Notes under the pieces: generated by a model
Told to the model about the DNA's origin: nothing
Database searches by the model: none
What the model saw: only the letters and a program-made list of their open reading frames with translations
DNA from: RGIG3009 sp045648765
GTDB taxonomy: Bacteria > Bacillota > Clostridia > Oscillospirales > Acutalibacteraceae
Reading direction: 5' to 3'
Assembly: GCA_045648765.1 (NCBI GenBank)
Contig: JAZROQ010000041.1
Location: forward strand, 1 to 64,000
Length of the DNA stretch: 64,000 bases
In this document: one piece after another, positions 16,843 to 25,591 of the stretch
How positions within the stretch are numbered: position 1 is the stretch's first letter
Layout of the letters: each line of letters begins with the position of its first letter
Made by a program: the position numbers and the translations under genes

Positions 16843-16871
16843 TTGACATACAAAATGCATTGTGTTAAACT
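16843..16871 (+). promoter_or_regulatory. Promoter of the SCIFF gene
   Basis: A perfect TTGACA (16843-16848), 17-base spacer and TAAACT (16866-16871) precede the SCIFF coding sequence by 36 bases. The strong -35 fits an abundantly transcribed precursor gene. Confidence 0.6.
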
Positions 16872-16907
16872 TAACTCATGAGAATCTTACGTACAGAAGG
16901 TGAAATT

Positions 16908-17060
16908 ATGGAACATATCAAAACAATTGAAACTCGCAATCTTTGCGACAGCGCTAAAAATGGTGGTTGCGGTGAATGCCAAACTTCTTGCCAATCTGCT
17001 TGCAAGACCAGTTGCGGCATTGCAAACCAGAAGTGCGAAAACACCAAGGAGAGCAAGTAA
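16908..17060 (+). CDS. scfA: SCIFF ranthipeptide precursor (six cysteines in forty-five residues)
   Basis: The 50-residue peptide starts at ATG 16908 (MEHIKTIETR), with AAGGTG upstream. Its core CGECQTSCQSACKTSC is the near-invariant SCIFF signature of Clostridia. The six canonical cysteines are 21, 24, 28, 32, 36 and 43. An additional cysteine at position 13 lies in the leader-core junction, where other SCIFF peptides I recall have no Cys. The partner radical SAM enzyme, encoded next, installs Cys-to-Thr/Ser thioether bridges in this family. The mature product's role is not known. A strong hairpin separates the two genes. A longer open frame starting at 16878 adds 10 residues but lacks support. 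Confidence 0.93.
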   Translation: MEHIKTIETRNLCDSAKNGGCGECQTSCQSACKTSCGIANQKCENTKESK

Positions 17061-17071
17061 TTGCATATCCA

Positions 17072-17105
17072 AGAAAGCCGCCGTTCTCGGCGGCTTTCTT
17101 TTTTA
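17072..17105 (+). terminator. Intrinsic (partial) terminator between SCIFF and its maturase
   Basis: A perfect 12-bp GC-rich stem (17072-17083 with 17088-17099), TTCT loop and a T run lie 11 bases after the SCIFF stop codon. The maturase gene starts 17 bases later with no promoter of its own visible. I infer that read-through past this hairpin sets the ratio of much peptide to little enzyme. Confidence 0.85.
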
Positions 17106-17121
17106 CAAAGGAGAAACAAAA

Positions 17122-18501
17122 ATGATACATCAATATAAGCAAGGTGGATACAACATTGTTTTGGATGTTTGTTCCGGTGCAGTTCATGTGGTTGACGAAG
17201 TAGCATATGATATTATTGCTCTTTTCGAAGAGAACACAAAGGAAAGTGTTCTTTGTGCTATGGAACAAAAATATTCCAAACGTGATGATATTACAAAAGA
17301 AGATATTGCCGAATGTTATGAGCAGGTACAAGGGTTGAAAGATTCGGGGAAACTTTTTGCCCCGGACACTTTTGAATCTATGGCCGGAAAATTAAAAGAA
17401 AAGACTGCCGGTGTAGTTAAAGCTTTGTGCCTTCACGTGGCTCATACTTGTAATTTAAATTGCTCGTATTGTTTTGCCAGTCAGGGTAAATATCACGGTG
17501 ACAGAGCGGTAATGTCTTTTGAAGTTGGAAAACAAGCGCTAGATTTTCTTGTTGAAAATTCGGGAACTCGGCGTAACCTGGAAGTGGATTTTTTTGGCGG
17601 CGAACCGTTAATGAATTTCCAAGTGGTAAAAGATTTAGTGGCCTATGCTCGGAGTATCGAACAAGAAAAAGGGAAAAACTTCCGATTCACTTTAACCACC
17701 AATGGTGTTTTGGTGGATGATGAGGTAATTGATTGGGCCAACCGGGAATGCAGTAATGTGGTATTAAGCTTGGACGGACGCAAAGAAATTCACGATCTAT
17801 TCCGTGTTGATTATGCGGGTAATGGAAGTTGGGAGAAAATTGTTCCCAAGTTTCAAAGGTTTGTTGAATCGCGTGGCGGAAAAGATTATTATATGCGCGG
17901 CACATTTACCCATGCCAATCCTGACTTCTTGAACGACATTCAAACTATGTTAGATTTGGGTTTCAATGAGTTGAGTATGGAACCGGTAGTTTGTGCGGCG
18001 GATGATCCTTCTGCTTTGACAGATGAAGATATGGCAATTGTTATGGAACAATATGAAAAGTTAGCCGAATTAATGCTCCGTAAAGATAAGGAAGGAAAAC
18101 CGTTTACTTTTTATCATTATATGATTGATCTTTCCGGCGGGCCTTGCATCTACAAGCGTATTTCCGGTTGCGGAAGTGGAACGGAATATATGGCGGTGAC
18201 ACCGTGGGGGGATTTATATCCTTGTCACCAATTTGTGGGTGAGGAACGGTTTAAATTAGGTGATATTTGGAACGGTGTTACCAACACCGAAATCCAAAAA
18301 GAATTTGCCGCGTGTAATGTGTATGCACATTCCGAGTGTAAAGATTGTTGGGCGCGTCTTTACTGTTCCGGTGGTTGTGCCGCTAATGCTTATCACGCAA
18401 CCGGTTCTGTTACCGGCGTTTATGAAGCCGGTTGTAAGTTGTTTAGAAAACGCATGGAATGTGCCATTATGGTAGCGGTGGCTCGTGCTTTGGGAGAATA
18501 A
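17122..18501 (+). CDS. scfB: SCIFF radical SAM maturase (thioether-forming, SPASM domain)
   Basis: ATG 17122 follows AAAGGAGAAACAAAA; the frame is open further upstream only because it crosses the terminator. The 459-residue protein starts with a RiPP recognition element-like segment (residues 1-90, IHQYKQGGYNIVLDVCSG). The radical SAM motif is CNLNCSYC, in HVAHTCNLNCSYCFASQG near residue 112, and FFGGEPLMNF follows. The SPASM region has many cysteines: GPCIYKRISGCGSG, DLYPCHQF, CKDCWARLYCSGGCAAN and a final AGCKLF. The Clostridium thermocellum homologue CteB makes the thioether bond in SCIFF. Confidence 0.95.
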   Translation: MIHQYKQGGYNIVLDVCSGAVHVVDEVAYDIIALFEENTKESVLCAMEQKYSKRDDITKEDIAECYEQVQGLKDSGKLFAPDTFESMAGKLKEKTAGVVKALCLHVAHTCNLNCSYCFASQGKYHGDRAVMSFEVGKQALDFLVENSGTRRNLEVDFFGGEPLMNFQVVKDLVAYARSIEQEKGKNFRFTLTTNGVLVDDEVIDWANRECSNVVLSLDGRKEIHDLFRVDYAGNGSWEKIVPKFQRFVESRGGKDYYMRGTFTHANPDFLNDIQTMLDLGFNELSMEPVVCAADDPSALTDEDMAIVMEQYEKLAELMLRKDKEGKPFTFYHYMIDLSGGPCIYKRISGCGSGTEYMAVTPWGDLYPCHQFVGEERFKLGDIWNGVTNTEIQKEFAACNVYAHSECKDCWARLYCSGGCAANAYHATGSVTGVYEAGCKLFRKRMECAIMVAVARALGE

Positions 18502-18502
18502 G

Positions 18503-19843
18503 ATGAACACACCAATTTGTGATTTTGTTCGGGAATATGCCGCAAAAAAACAATTGCGAATGCACATGCCGGGCCATAAAGGAATTTCTGTTTTAGGGAT
18601 TGAGCATTTGGATATCACTGAAATTCAAGGTGCTGATAGTCTGTACGAAGCGGATGGCATTATTGCTCAAAGTGAGACCAATGCAAGTTTGTTGTTTGGT
18701 TGCAAAACCTATTATTCCACAGAAGGCTCTTCTCAGTGTATTCGAGCTATGTTGTATTTGACAATGCTTTATGCTAAGCAACAGGGGAAAAAACCGCTTG
18801 TGGCAGCAACAAGAAATGCGCATAAAACATTCCTTACAGCAGCTGCGTTGTTAGATGTAACGGTGGATTGGCTGTATCCTAAAAGTGATTTTGGTTACTT
18901 ATCTTGTAATCTGACGCCGTCGGAATTAGACTGTTATTTGAAAAACGTTACGGAAAAACCAACTGCTGTGTATGTAACAAGTCCGGATTATCTTGGCAAA
19001 ATTATGGATATTAGCGGACTTGCGGATGTTTGCCATCGGCATAACGTCCTTTTGGCAGTGGATAATGCGCACGGTGCATACTTGCGATTTCTCCCAAAAT
19101 CTATGCATCCCATTGATCTTGGTGCAGATATATGCTGCGATTCTGCGCATAAGACACTTCCTGTGCTTACAGGAGGTGCTTATCTGCACCTCTCCGATAA
19201 AATGCAGGTGACCGTGGGAGGACAGGTGAAAAATGCACTTATGCTGTTTGGCTCTACCAGTCCTTCCTATCTGATTTTACAATCTTTGGATGCGGCAAAC
19301 GAAATTTTGAGGGATTTCCCCGAAAAACTAAAAGAACAGATCCATCAAATCGAAATGTTCAAAGAAAGTATTCGTCAACATGGATATACACTTTATGGCG
19401 ACGAGCTGTTAAAGCTGACGATTGACACAAAACCTTTTGGCTATTACGGTTATCAATTAGCCGATCTTTTGCGCCAACAAAAAATAGAACCGGAATATGC
19501 AGATCCGGATTATGTGGTGTTGATGTTGTCTGCTCAAAAGAATGCAAAAGAATTGGAGTATTTGAAACAAGTGTTGTGTAAAATATCTCCCAAAACACCA
19601 ATTGTTAACAAACGCCCCCAATTGATAGTTGGCGTAAAAAAAATGGAAATACGCGAAGCTATGTTTTCAAATTGTGAGATTCTTCCTGTTGATGAGTGTG
19701 TGGGGCGTGTTGTAGCAGTTCCCACCATCGGTTGTCCGCCTGCTGTCCCGATTTTGGTTTGCGGAGAGCAGGTTGATGAACATGCTATAAATTGCTTTTC
19801 TTATTACGGCATTGATACGTGTTGTGTTGTAAAAACAAGTTAA
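18503..19843 (+). CDS. Orn/Lys/Arg decarboxylase-family PLP enzyme
   Basis: ATG 18503 lies 2 bases after the maturase stop codon with GGGAGA upstream. The 446-residue protein starts in the wing-less form: RMHMPGHKG near residue 20, then GADSLYEADGIIAQSE. The PLP lysine lies in CDSAHKTLPVLTGGAYLH and is preceded by AVDNAHGAYL. The C-terminal part (about 350-446) is the small Orn/Lys/Arg decarboxylase C domain. This short Firmicutes class (YaaO/SpeA-like) decarboxylates arginine or lysine, or acts as an aminotransferase; the substrate cannot be read from the sequence. It is cotranscribed with the SCIFF maturase, though a functional link is not established. Confidence 0.85.
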   Translation: MNTPICDFVREYAAKKQLRMHMPGHKGISVLGIEHLDITEIQGADSLYEADGIIAQSETNASLLFGCKTYYSTEGSSQCIRAMLYLTMLYAKQQGKKPLVAATRNAHKTFLTAAALLDVTVDWLYPKSDFGYLSCNLTPSELDCYLKNVTEKPTAVYVTSPDYLGKIMDISGLADVCHRHNVLLAVDNAHGAYLRFLPKSMHPIDLGADICCDSAHKTLPVLTGGAYLHLSDKMQVTVGGQVKNALMLFGSTSPSYLILQSLDAANEILRDFPEKLKEQIHQIEMFKESIRQHGYTLYGDELLKLTIDTKPFGYYGYQLADLLRQQKIEPEYADPDYVVLMLSAQKNAKELEYLKQVLCKISPKTPIVNKRPQLIVGVKKMEIREAMFSNCEILPVDECVGRVVAVPTIGCPPAVPILVCGEQVDEHAINCFSYYGIDTCCVVKTS

Positions 19844-19874
19844 AACGGATTTAATGAAAAAAAGGGGGGAGAGT

Positions 19875-21197
19875 ATGAATATTCCTTGCGAAGTAGTCGA
19901 GTTGTTGGAACGTTTAAATCAAAACAATTTTGAGGCATACGTGGTTGGCGGATGTGTACGTGATACGTTGCTTGGAATAAATCCGCACGATTGGGATATT
20001 TGTACTTCTGCTTCTCCGTCGGAAATGATCGAGGTGTTTTCGGAATATCGTGTGCTGCAAACAGGGTTAAAGCATGGCACATTAACAGTTCTCATTAACG
20101 AAATGCCTATAGAAGTTACAACATTTCGTACCGATGGCGAATATAAAGATCATCGTCATCCCGAATCTGTTGTTTTTGTGAAAACCCTTAAAGAAGATTT
20201 GTCACGTCGCGATTTTACTGTCAACGCCATGGCGTATCATCCCAAAAGCGGTATACAAGATCCATTTGGTGGTTGCGAGGACTTAAAAAAAGGCATTCTA
20301 CGTTGTGTCGGCAAAGCTACCGAGCGTTTTAACGAAGATGCTTTGCGCATTTTACGCGGATTGCGTTTTGCAGCGACATACGCGCTTGTACCCGAAAAAG
20401 AAACCGCACAAGCACTACATAATTGTGCGTATTTGCTGGATTCGGTTTCGGCTGAACGCATACAAACTGAACTTTGCCGTATGCTGGTAGGTAAGAACAT
20501 CGGTAAGATCTTAGAAGATTTTTCGGATGTTTTCTTTGCTTTTATACCGGAGTTAAAAGCTTGTGACGGATTTTGGCAATTTAGTCCTTATCATGATCGC
20601 GATGTTTTAAACCATACTATTGCTGCCATTCAGCATTCGGTGCAAGATTTAACGGTGCGGTTGACACTTTTGCTACACGATATTGGTAAACCGCTTTGCT
20701 TTACAAAAGACGAAAACGGAAACGGGCACTTTTTTGGTCATGCGAAACACAGCGAAGTACTGGCAACCGACATTTTAAAACGGTTGCGTTTTGATAATGA
20801 AACCATAAATAATGTTCGCCTCCTAATACAGTATCACGACAGTGTTGTTGAACAAACAGAAACCGTTGTAAAAAGATGGTTAAATCGGTTGGGAGAAGAG
20901 TTGTTCGATAAATTATTGTTAGTCAAAGAGGGCGACTGTAAAGGCCATGCGGCTTGTTTGTTAACTCCCCGCATGGAAGAACTTTCTAACATACGAAAAA
21001 TACGAGACACCATTATTGAACAACGACAATGTTTTTCACTGCGAGATTTGTGCATAAACGGTAACGATGTGTTGTCGTTAGGTTATAGTGGAGAAGCGGT
21101 GGGAGAACAGTTGCAATGGGCATTAAATGCCGTGATTGAAAAGCAATTACCAAATGAAAAATCGGTTTTATTATCGGCAATCGCGAAAAGGTCTTGA
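19875..21197 (+). CDS. cca: CCA tRNA nucleotidyltransferase with HD domain
   Basis: ATG 19875 is chosen because GGGGGGA sits at 19864-19870; an upstream in-frame ATG (19854) has none. The 440-residue protein has the class II head-domain signature VGGCVRDTLLGINPHDWDI (about residues 22-40) with the two catalytic aspartates in the D-x-D of HDWDI. EDALRILRGLRFAA follows near residue 157. The second half contains an HD motif in LLLHDIGKP, found in many CCA-adding enzymes. It adds or repairs the 3' CCA of tRNAs; the 2'-phosphatase/phosphodiesterase role of the HD part is known for some relatives. Confidence 0.94.
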   Translation: MNIPCEVVELLERLNQNNFEAYVVGGCVRDTLLGINPHDWDICTSASPSEMIEVFSEYRVLQTGLKHGTLTVLINEMPIEVTTFRTDGEYKDHRHPESVVFVKTLKEDLSRRDFTVNAMAYHPKSGIQDPFGGCEDLKKGILRCVGKATERFNEDALRILRGLRFAATYALVPEKETAQALHNCAYLLDSVSAERIQTELCRMLVGKNIGKILEDFSDVFFAFIPELKACDGFWQFSPYHDRDVLNHTIAAIQHSVQDLTVRLTLLLHDIGKPLCFTKDENGNGHFFGHAKHSEVLATDILKRLRFDNETINNVRLLIQYHDSVVEQTETVVKRWLNRLGEELFDKLLLVKEGDCKGHAACLLTPRMEELSNIRKIRDTIIEQRQCFSLRDLCINGNDVLSLGYSGEAVGEQLQWALNAVIEKQLPNEKSVLLSAIAKRS

Positions 21198-21222
21198 TTA
21201 TTTTAAGTAAAACCGATACAAT
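21194..21222 (+). promoter_or_regulatory. Promoter of prfC
   Basis: TTGATT (21194-21199), 17-base spacer and TACAAT (21217-21222) overlap the cca stop codon and stand 34 bases before the prfC start. Confidence 0.5.
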
Positions 21223-21255
21223 ACTGTATAGACTGATATTTGGAGGAAATTGTTC

Positions 21256-22839
21256 GTGGCACAATTCGTTAAAGATATTGAAAAAAGGCGCACATTTGCC
21301 ATTATTTCTCACCCTGACGCCGGTAAAACAACATTAACCGAAAAATTCCTGTTATATGGTGGGGCCATTGCTTCTGCCGGTATGGTTAAGGGCAAAAAAT
21401 CGATGAAGCATGCTGTTTCCGACTGGATGGAAATTGAAAAGCAGCGTGGTATTTCGGTTACTTCTTCGGTGTTACAGTTTGAATATGACGGATATTGTAT
21501 CAATATTTTGGACACTCCCGGTCACGAAGATTTCTCGGAAGATACGTATCGTACGTTGATGGCAGCTGACTCTGCTGTTATGGTGATTGATGCCTCAAAA
21601 GGTGTTGAAAAACAAACAATTAAACTTTTTAAAGTTTGTATGATGCGTGATATCCCTGTTTTTACGTTTATCAACAAAATGGACCGCGAAGCGCGCGATC
21701 CTTACGATCTGATGACAGATATCGAAAACGTGCTCGGAATTCGAACATATCCCATTAACTGGCCTATCGGATCCGGAAAAAGCTTTAAAGGCGTTTACGA
21801 ACGTGAAAAAGAGCGCGTTCTTTCTTTTACCTACAACGGTATCGGCCACGAAGCAGATGCCGAAGTTACCGCTATGGACGACCCGAAGTTGCGGGATATT
21901 TTGGGCGATTCTTTGTACGAAACACTAATGGATGACCGTGAGTTGTTGGATGGTGCCGGTGGAGATTTCGATTTAGAAATGGTACGCCACGGAAAATTGT
22001 CGCCGGTTTTTTTCGGCTCGGCGCTTACCAATTTTGGTGTGGAGCCGTTTTTGGAAAACTTTTTAAAAATGACCACCGCGCCGTTGCCACGTAAGTCAAG
22101 CGAGGGCGACATCGACCCGTTTAGTGATGAATTTTCTGCCTTTGTGTTTAAAATTCAAGCCAATATGAACAAAGCACACCGCGACCGCATTGCCTTTATG
22201 CGTATTTGTTCCGGTAAATTTGAAAAAGGGCAAGAAGTATATCACGTGCAAGGTGAAAGAAAAGTAAAACTATCACAACCCCAACAAATGATGGCACAAG
22301 ACCGTGAAATTGTGGAAGAAGCGTATGCGGGTGATATTATCGGTGTTTTTGATCCCGGTGTTTTTTCGATTGGCGATACGGTTTGTGCTTCTTCGAAACG
22401 TTTTCGATTTGAAGGTATTCCAACCTTTGCACCGGAACATTTTTGCTTAGTGCGGCAAAAGGATACCATGAAACGTAAACAGTTTATAAAAGGTACTTCA
22501 CAGATTGCCCAAGAAGGCGCCATTCAAATTTTCCAAGAAATTGATGGCGGTATGGAAGAAGTTATCGTCGGTGTTGTCGGCACTTTGCAATTTGACGTGT
22601 TGGAATATCGGTTGAAAAATGAATACGGTGTAGATATCATCATGGAACGTTTGCCGTACCAATACATTCGTTGGGTTTCCGGCGAGAATATAGATATCAA
22701 AACGTTGGATATCAGTTCCGATACCAAACGGGTGCAAGATTTAAAAGGAAATTATTTGTTGTTGTTCACCAACAGTTGGAATATCCAATGGGCATTGGAT
22801 CACAACAAAGGATTAGAGTTGCAGGAGTTTAGCCGTTAA
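21256..22839 (+). CDS. prfC: Peptide chain release factor 3
   Basis: GTG 21256 is 9 bases past TGGAGG and is preferred over TTG 21250, which nearly touches it. The 527-residue GTPase has G1 SHPDAGKTTL, the switch region QRGISVTSSV, G3 DTPGHEDFSED and G4 NKMDREARDP, all typical of RF3. The C-terminal RF3-specific part ends with IQWALDHNKGLELQEFSR. RF3 recycles RF1/RF2 after peptide release. The gene is followed after 1 base by an ArsC-fold gene, then mutY, forming an operon. Confidence 0.96.
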   Translation: MAQFVKDIEKRRTFAIISHPDAGKTTLTEKFLLYGGAIASAGMVKGKKSMKHAVSDWMEIEKQRGISVTSSVLQFEYDGYCINILDTPGHEDFSEDTYRTLMAADSAVMVIDASKGVEKQTIKLFKVCMMRDIPVFTFINKMDREARDPYDLMTDIENVLGIRTYPINWPIGSGKSFKGVYEREKERVLSFTYNGIGHEADAEVTAMDDPKLRDILGDSLYETLMDDRELLDGAGGDFDLEMVRHGKLSPVFFGSALTNFGVEPFLENFLKMTTAPLPRKSSEGDIDPFSDEFSAFVFKIQANMNKAHRDRIAFMRICSGKFEKGQEVYHVQGERKVKLSQPQQMMAQDREIVEEAYAGDIIGVFDPGVFSIGDTVCASSKRFRFEGIPTFAPEHFCLVRQKDTMKRKQFIKGTSQIAQEGAIQIFQEIDGGMEEVIVGVVGTLQFDVLEYRLKNEYGVDIIMERLPYQYIRWVSGENIDIKTLDISSDTKRVQDLKGNYLLLFTNSWNIQWALDHNKGLELQEFSR

Positions 22840-22840
22840 T

Positions 22841-23182
22841 ATGAACATTCAAATTTTCGGAAAATCCAAATGCTTCGACACCAAAAAAGCCGAACGTTTT
22901 TTTAAAGAACGAAACATTCCTTTTCAGCGCATTGCTTTGGAAAGCAAAGGGCTGAGTCGTGGCGAATTGTTATCCGTGAAATCGGCTGTCGGTGGCTTGG
23001 ATAATATGATCGATGAAAAATCCAAAGAAGCTGTTTTGATTCGTTATTTGGCGTATGAAGAACAGCGTGAAGAAAAATTATTGGAATCGCCTTGTGCGTT
23101 ACGCACACCCATTGTTCGCAACGGAAAACAAGCGACCGTGGGTTACTGTCCGGAAGTGTGGGAACAATGGATAAAGGGATAA
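22841..23182 (+). CDS. ArsC/Spx-family thioredoxin-fold protein
   Basis: The 113-residue protein shows the family order: strand, Cys11 in KSKCFDTKKAERFF, then ERNIPFQRI and the RTPIVRNGKQATVGY loop with the cis-proline. Arsenate reductases of this fold use the N-terminal Cys; the Spx regulators use CxxC, and here position 14 is Thr, so it is not a redox-switch Spx. No ars genes are nearby. It might be a detoxification or housekeeping oxidoreductase. Start codon ATG 22841 is just past the prfC stop codon. Its 3' end overlaps mutY by 16 bases. Confidence 0.8.
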   Translation: MNIQIFGKSKCFDTKKAERFFKERNIPFQRIALESKGLSRGELLSVKSAVGGLDNMIDEKSKEAVLIRYLAYEEQREEKLLESPCALRTPIVRNGKQATVGYCPEVWEQWIKG

Positions 23183-24252
23183 AAAAGCCGATTGCCGATA
23201 TAGCACAACCGTTAGTTACTTGGTATAAACAACACGAACGGATGCTTCCTTGGCGTGAAAATCCTTCACCGTACCGTGTTTGGGTGTCGGAAATTATGCT
23301 GCAACAAACGCGCATCGAAGCGGTTTTGCCATATTTTCAGCGCTTTATGGAAGCCTTGCCCACCATACAAGATTTGGCGCAAGCCGATGAAGATGTTTTA
23401 ATGAAATTGTGGGAAGGGCTGGGATACTACAGCCGTGTTCGTAATCTTCAAAAAGCAGCAAGGCAAGTAGTAAAAGATTTTGGCGGAGAACTTCCTTCTT
23501 CGTACGATCAATTATTGACCCTTAAAGGAATTGGGGAATATACCGCAGGGGCGATAGCTTCTATTGCTTTCGGGAAACGTGTGGCGGCGGTTGATGGAAA
23601 CGTTCTTCGTGTGATGGCACGGTTGTTGGATGATGATACCGATGTTATGGAAACAAAGCACCGAAAACAATTGACGGCGTTTGTTAATCAACTGGTGCCG
23701 GAAGGCAGTGCGGGTGATTTTAATCAGGGGATTATGGAACTGGGGGAAACCATCTGTTTGCCCAATGCCATGCCGCGTTGTTCGGAATGTCCTTTGAATG
23801 AATACTGTGCTGTTGCCGGACTGGAACGAGCAAGAGATTTGCCTACTCGATCTGCTACCAAACCACGCAAATTAGAAAATCGCATGATTTTTGTGGTGAT
23901 CACCGACGAAAGCACACCGCGTGTTTTGTTGCACAAACGAGAAAAAGGTGGCTTGCTTGGCGGAATGTGGGAATTACCCAATCAAATACTAACCGATGAT
24001 TTTCAAGTGCAAAATTCATTATCTGAATGGGGCATTCCCTTCACAGAAATCGTATCACTCTCATCTGCCAAACATGTTTTTTCACATGTAGAGTGGCATT
24101 TGCAAGGAACGCTTGTAAAAGCAAAAGCCTTTACACCAAAAACAGGGTTTCTGCTAGTATCTGCTGATGAACTCGAAAAGTATGCTTTGCCAACCGCTTT
24201 TCGTGCATATAGTCAAAAAATACCGATGTTGTTAAATGGGGAGGATGTATAA
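23167..24252 (+). CDS. mutY: A/G-specific adenine glycosylase MutY
   Basis: ATG 23167 lies inside the ArsC-like gene; family alignment (KPIADIAQPLVTWYKQHERMLPWRENPSPYRVWVSE region) supports it over upstream starts. The 361-residue protein has the catalytic Glu in SEIMLQQTRIEAV, the helix-hairpin-helix LKGIGEYTAGAIASIAFG with the catalytic Asp in AAVDGNVLRV, and four cysteines of the iron-sulfur cluster in CLPNAMPRCSECPLNEYC. The C-terminal NUDIX-like domain (about residues 235-361), with LHKREKGGLLGGMWELPN, checks 8-oxoG. It removes A paired with 8-oxoG. Confidence 0.94.
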   Translation: MDKGIKKPIADIAQPLVTWYKQHERMLPWRENPSPYRVWVSEIMLQQTRIEAVLPYFQRFMEALPTIQDLAQADEDVLMKLWEGLGYYSRVRNLQKAARQVVKDFGGELPSSYDQLLTLKGIGEYTAGAIASIAFGKRVAAVDGNVLRVMARLLDDDTDVMETKHRKQLTAFVNQLVPEGSAGDFNQGIMELGETICLPNAMPRCSECPLNEYCAVAGLERARDLPTRSATKPRKLENRMIFVVITDESTPRVLLHKREKGGLLGGMWELPNQILTDDFQVQNSLSEWGIPFTEIVSLSSAKHVFSHVEWHLQGTLVKAKAFTPKTGFLLVSADELEKYALPTAFRAYSQKIPMLLNGEDV

Positions 24253-24731
24253 TGAAACGGGAAGGTTACTTATCTTGGGATGAATATTTTATGGGGATTG
24301 CATTGTTGTCTGCGCAGCGCAGTAAAGACCCCGGAACACAAGTAGGGGCTTGTATTGTCGGACAAGACAACAAAATTCTTTCGGTTGGCTATAACGGCAT
24401 GCCGATTGGATGTAAAGATGATGATATGCCGTGGGATCGCGATGGGGCACCGCTGGAAACAAAATATTTGTTTGTGTGCCACGCAGAATTAAATGCTATT
24501 TTGAATCACGGTCGCAGCGGCTTGGAAGGCGCCAAAGTGTATACAACACTTTTCCCGTGTAATGAATGCGCCAAAGCAATTATTCAATCGGGAATTAAAG
24601 AAGTAATTTATTTGCAAGATAAATACGCCGAAACCGATTCGGTAATTGCCTCAAAGCGTATGTTTGATATGACGGGTGTTACGTATCGTTTGCTTGAAAC
24701 CCCACACAAGGATATTACATTATCGTTATAA
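24252..24731 (+). CDS. dCMP deaminase (ComEB-like)
   Basis: The 159-residue protein starts at the A of the mutY stop codon (ATGA-type overlap). The zinc site is complete: HAELNAI (zinc His and catalytic Glu) and PCNECAKAI (two zinc Cys). The N-terminal WDEYFMGIALLSAQRSKDPGTQVG and the insert KDDDMPWDRDG match deoxycytidylate deaminases. It makes dUMP for thymidylate synthesis. ComEB is the Bacillus name for the homologue. Confidence 0.92.
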   Translation: MKREGYLSWDEYFMGIALLSAQRSKDPGTQVGACIVGQDNKILSVGYNGMPIGCKDDDMPWDRDGAPLETKYLFVCHAELNAILNHGRSGLEGAKVYTTLFPCNECAKAIIQSGIKEVIYLQDKYAETDSVIASKRMFDMTGVTYRLLETPHKDITLSL

Positions 24732-24751
24732 TTATTGAGAGGAATATACGG

Positions 24752-25483
24752 ATGAAAACCGTTTTGATTACCGGAGCATCCCGAGGTATTGGTGCCACTA
24801 CTGCAAAATTATTTGCTGCAAACGGATATACCGTTGCCGTTAATTACCATCGTTCGAAACAAAGCGCCGAACAAGTGGTAAACGAGATTATTGCATCAGG
24901 CGGTGACGCTTTTGCCGTTTGCGCAGATGTCAGTGACGAGGATGCCGTAAAACAAATGATGAAATCTGTGCGGCAACGAGTGGGACATATTGACGTGTTA
25001 ATTCATAATGCAGGCGTTGCTAAACAAGGGTTGTTGACCGACACCACGTCAAATGAATGGCGCGAGATGCTTGGTGTACATGTAGACGGCGCTTTTTATT
25101 GCTGCAAAGAAGTAATTCCGTTTATGCTCCAAAATGAGGGCGGAAAAATTTTGATTGTTTCCTCTATGTGGGGCGTAACGGGGGCCTCGTGCGAGGTTGC
25201 CTATTCTACTGCCAAGGCAGCTTTAATTGGCTTTTCCAAAGCCCTGGCCAAAGAACTTGGACCTTCCAACATCACCGTTAATTGTGTGGCGCCCGGTGTA
25301 ATAAACACCGATATGTGCAAAAGTTTAGATGACCAAACTATGCAAGAGTTAAAAGAAGAAACACCATTACAACGAATCGGAACTCCCGAAGATGTTGCCA
25401 ACACTTTATTATTTTTATCTTCGGATAAATCGTCTTTTATCACCGGTCAAGTAATTGGGATTAACGGTGGTTTCGTAATTTAA
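24752..25483 (+). CDS. SDR-family reductase (FabG-like / EF-P 5-aminopentanone reductase-like)
   Basis: The 243-residue protein has the NADP-binding TGASRGIGATTA, the NAG motif in IHNAGVAKQG, catalytic Ser and YSTAKAAL and NCVAPGVINTDM, ending in TGQVIGINGGF. The fold is that of 3-oxoacyl-ACP reductase. In Firmicutes many isolated copies of this subgroup, away from fab genes, are YmfI-like reductases that finish the lysine modification of elongation factor P. No fab or efp gene is nearby, so the exact substrate stays open. AGAGGAATATACGG precedes the ATG. A terminator follows. Confidence 0.82.
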   Translation: MKTVLITGASRGIGATTAKLFAANGYTVAVNYHRSKQSAEQVVNEIIASGGDAFAVCADVSDEDAVKQMMKSVRQRVGHIDVLIHNAGVAKQGLLTDTTSNEWREMLGVHVDGAFYCCKEVIPFMLQNEGGKILIVSSMWGVTGASCEVAYSTAKAALIGFSKALAKELGPSNITVNCVAPGVINTDMCKSLDDQTMQELKEETPLQRIGTPEDVANTLLFLSSDKSSFITGQVIGINGGFVI

Positions 25484-25491
25484 AAATTTTT

Positions 25492-25522
25492 ACAGCAGTG
25501 ATTTTTCACTGCTGTTTTTTTA
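25492..25522 (+). terminator. Intrinsic terminator after the SDR gene
   Basis: A 10-bp perfect stem (25492-25501 with 25506-25515), TTTT loop and a run of seven T end the prfC-to-SDR gene string. Confidence 0.9.
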
Positions 25523-25591
25523 TGCGTTTTGTATATTCAAATTCACTCTGTTGCATACTACCAATAATCAAAACAGAAAGAAGGAGAAAAT

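Noticed and set aside
16900..17121. N-terminal extension of the SCIFF maturase reading through the SCIFF gene in another frame
   Set aside because: It would translate the terminator hairpin; a strong ribosome binding site and family length support ATG 17122.
23750..23815. Seven instead of six residues between the first two cluster cysteines of MutY
   Set aside because: I recall this spacing as common among clostridial MutY proteins, so it is not a defect.
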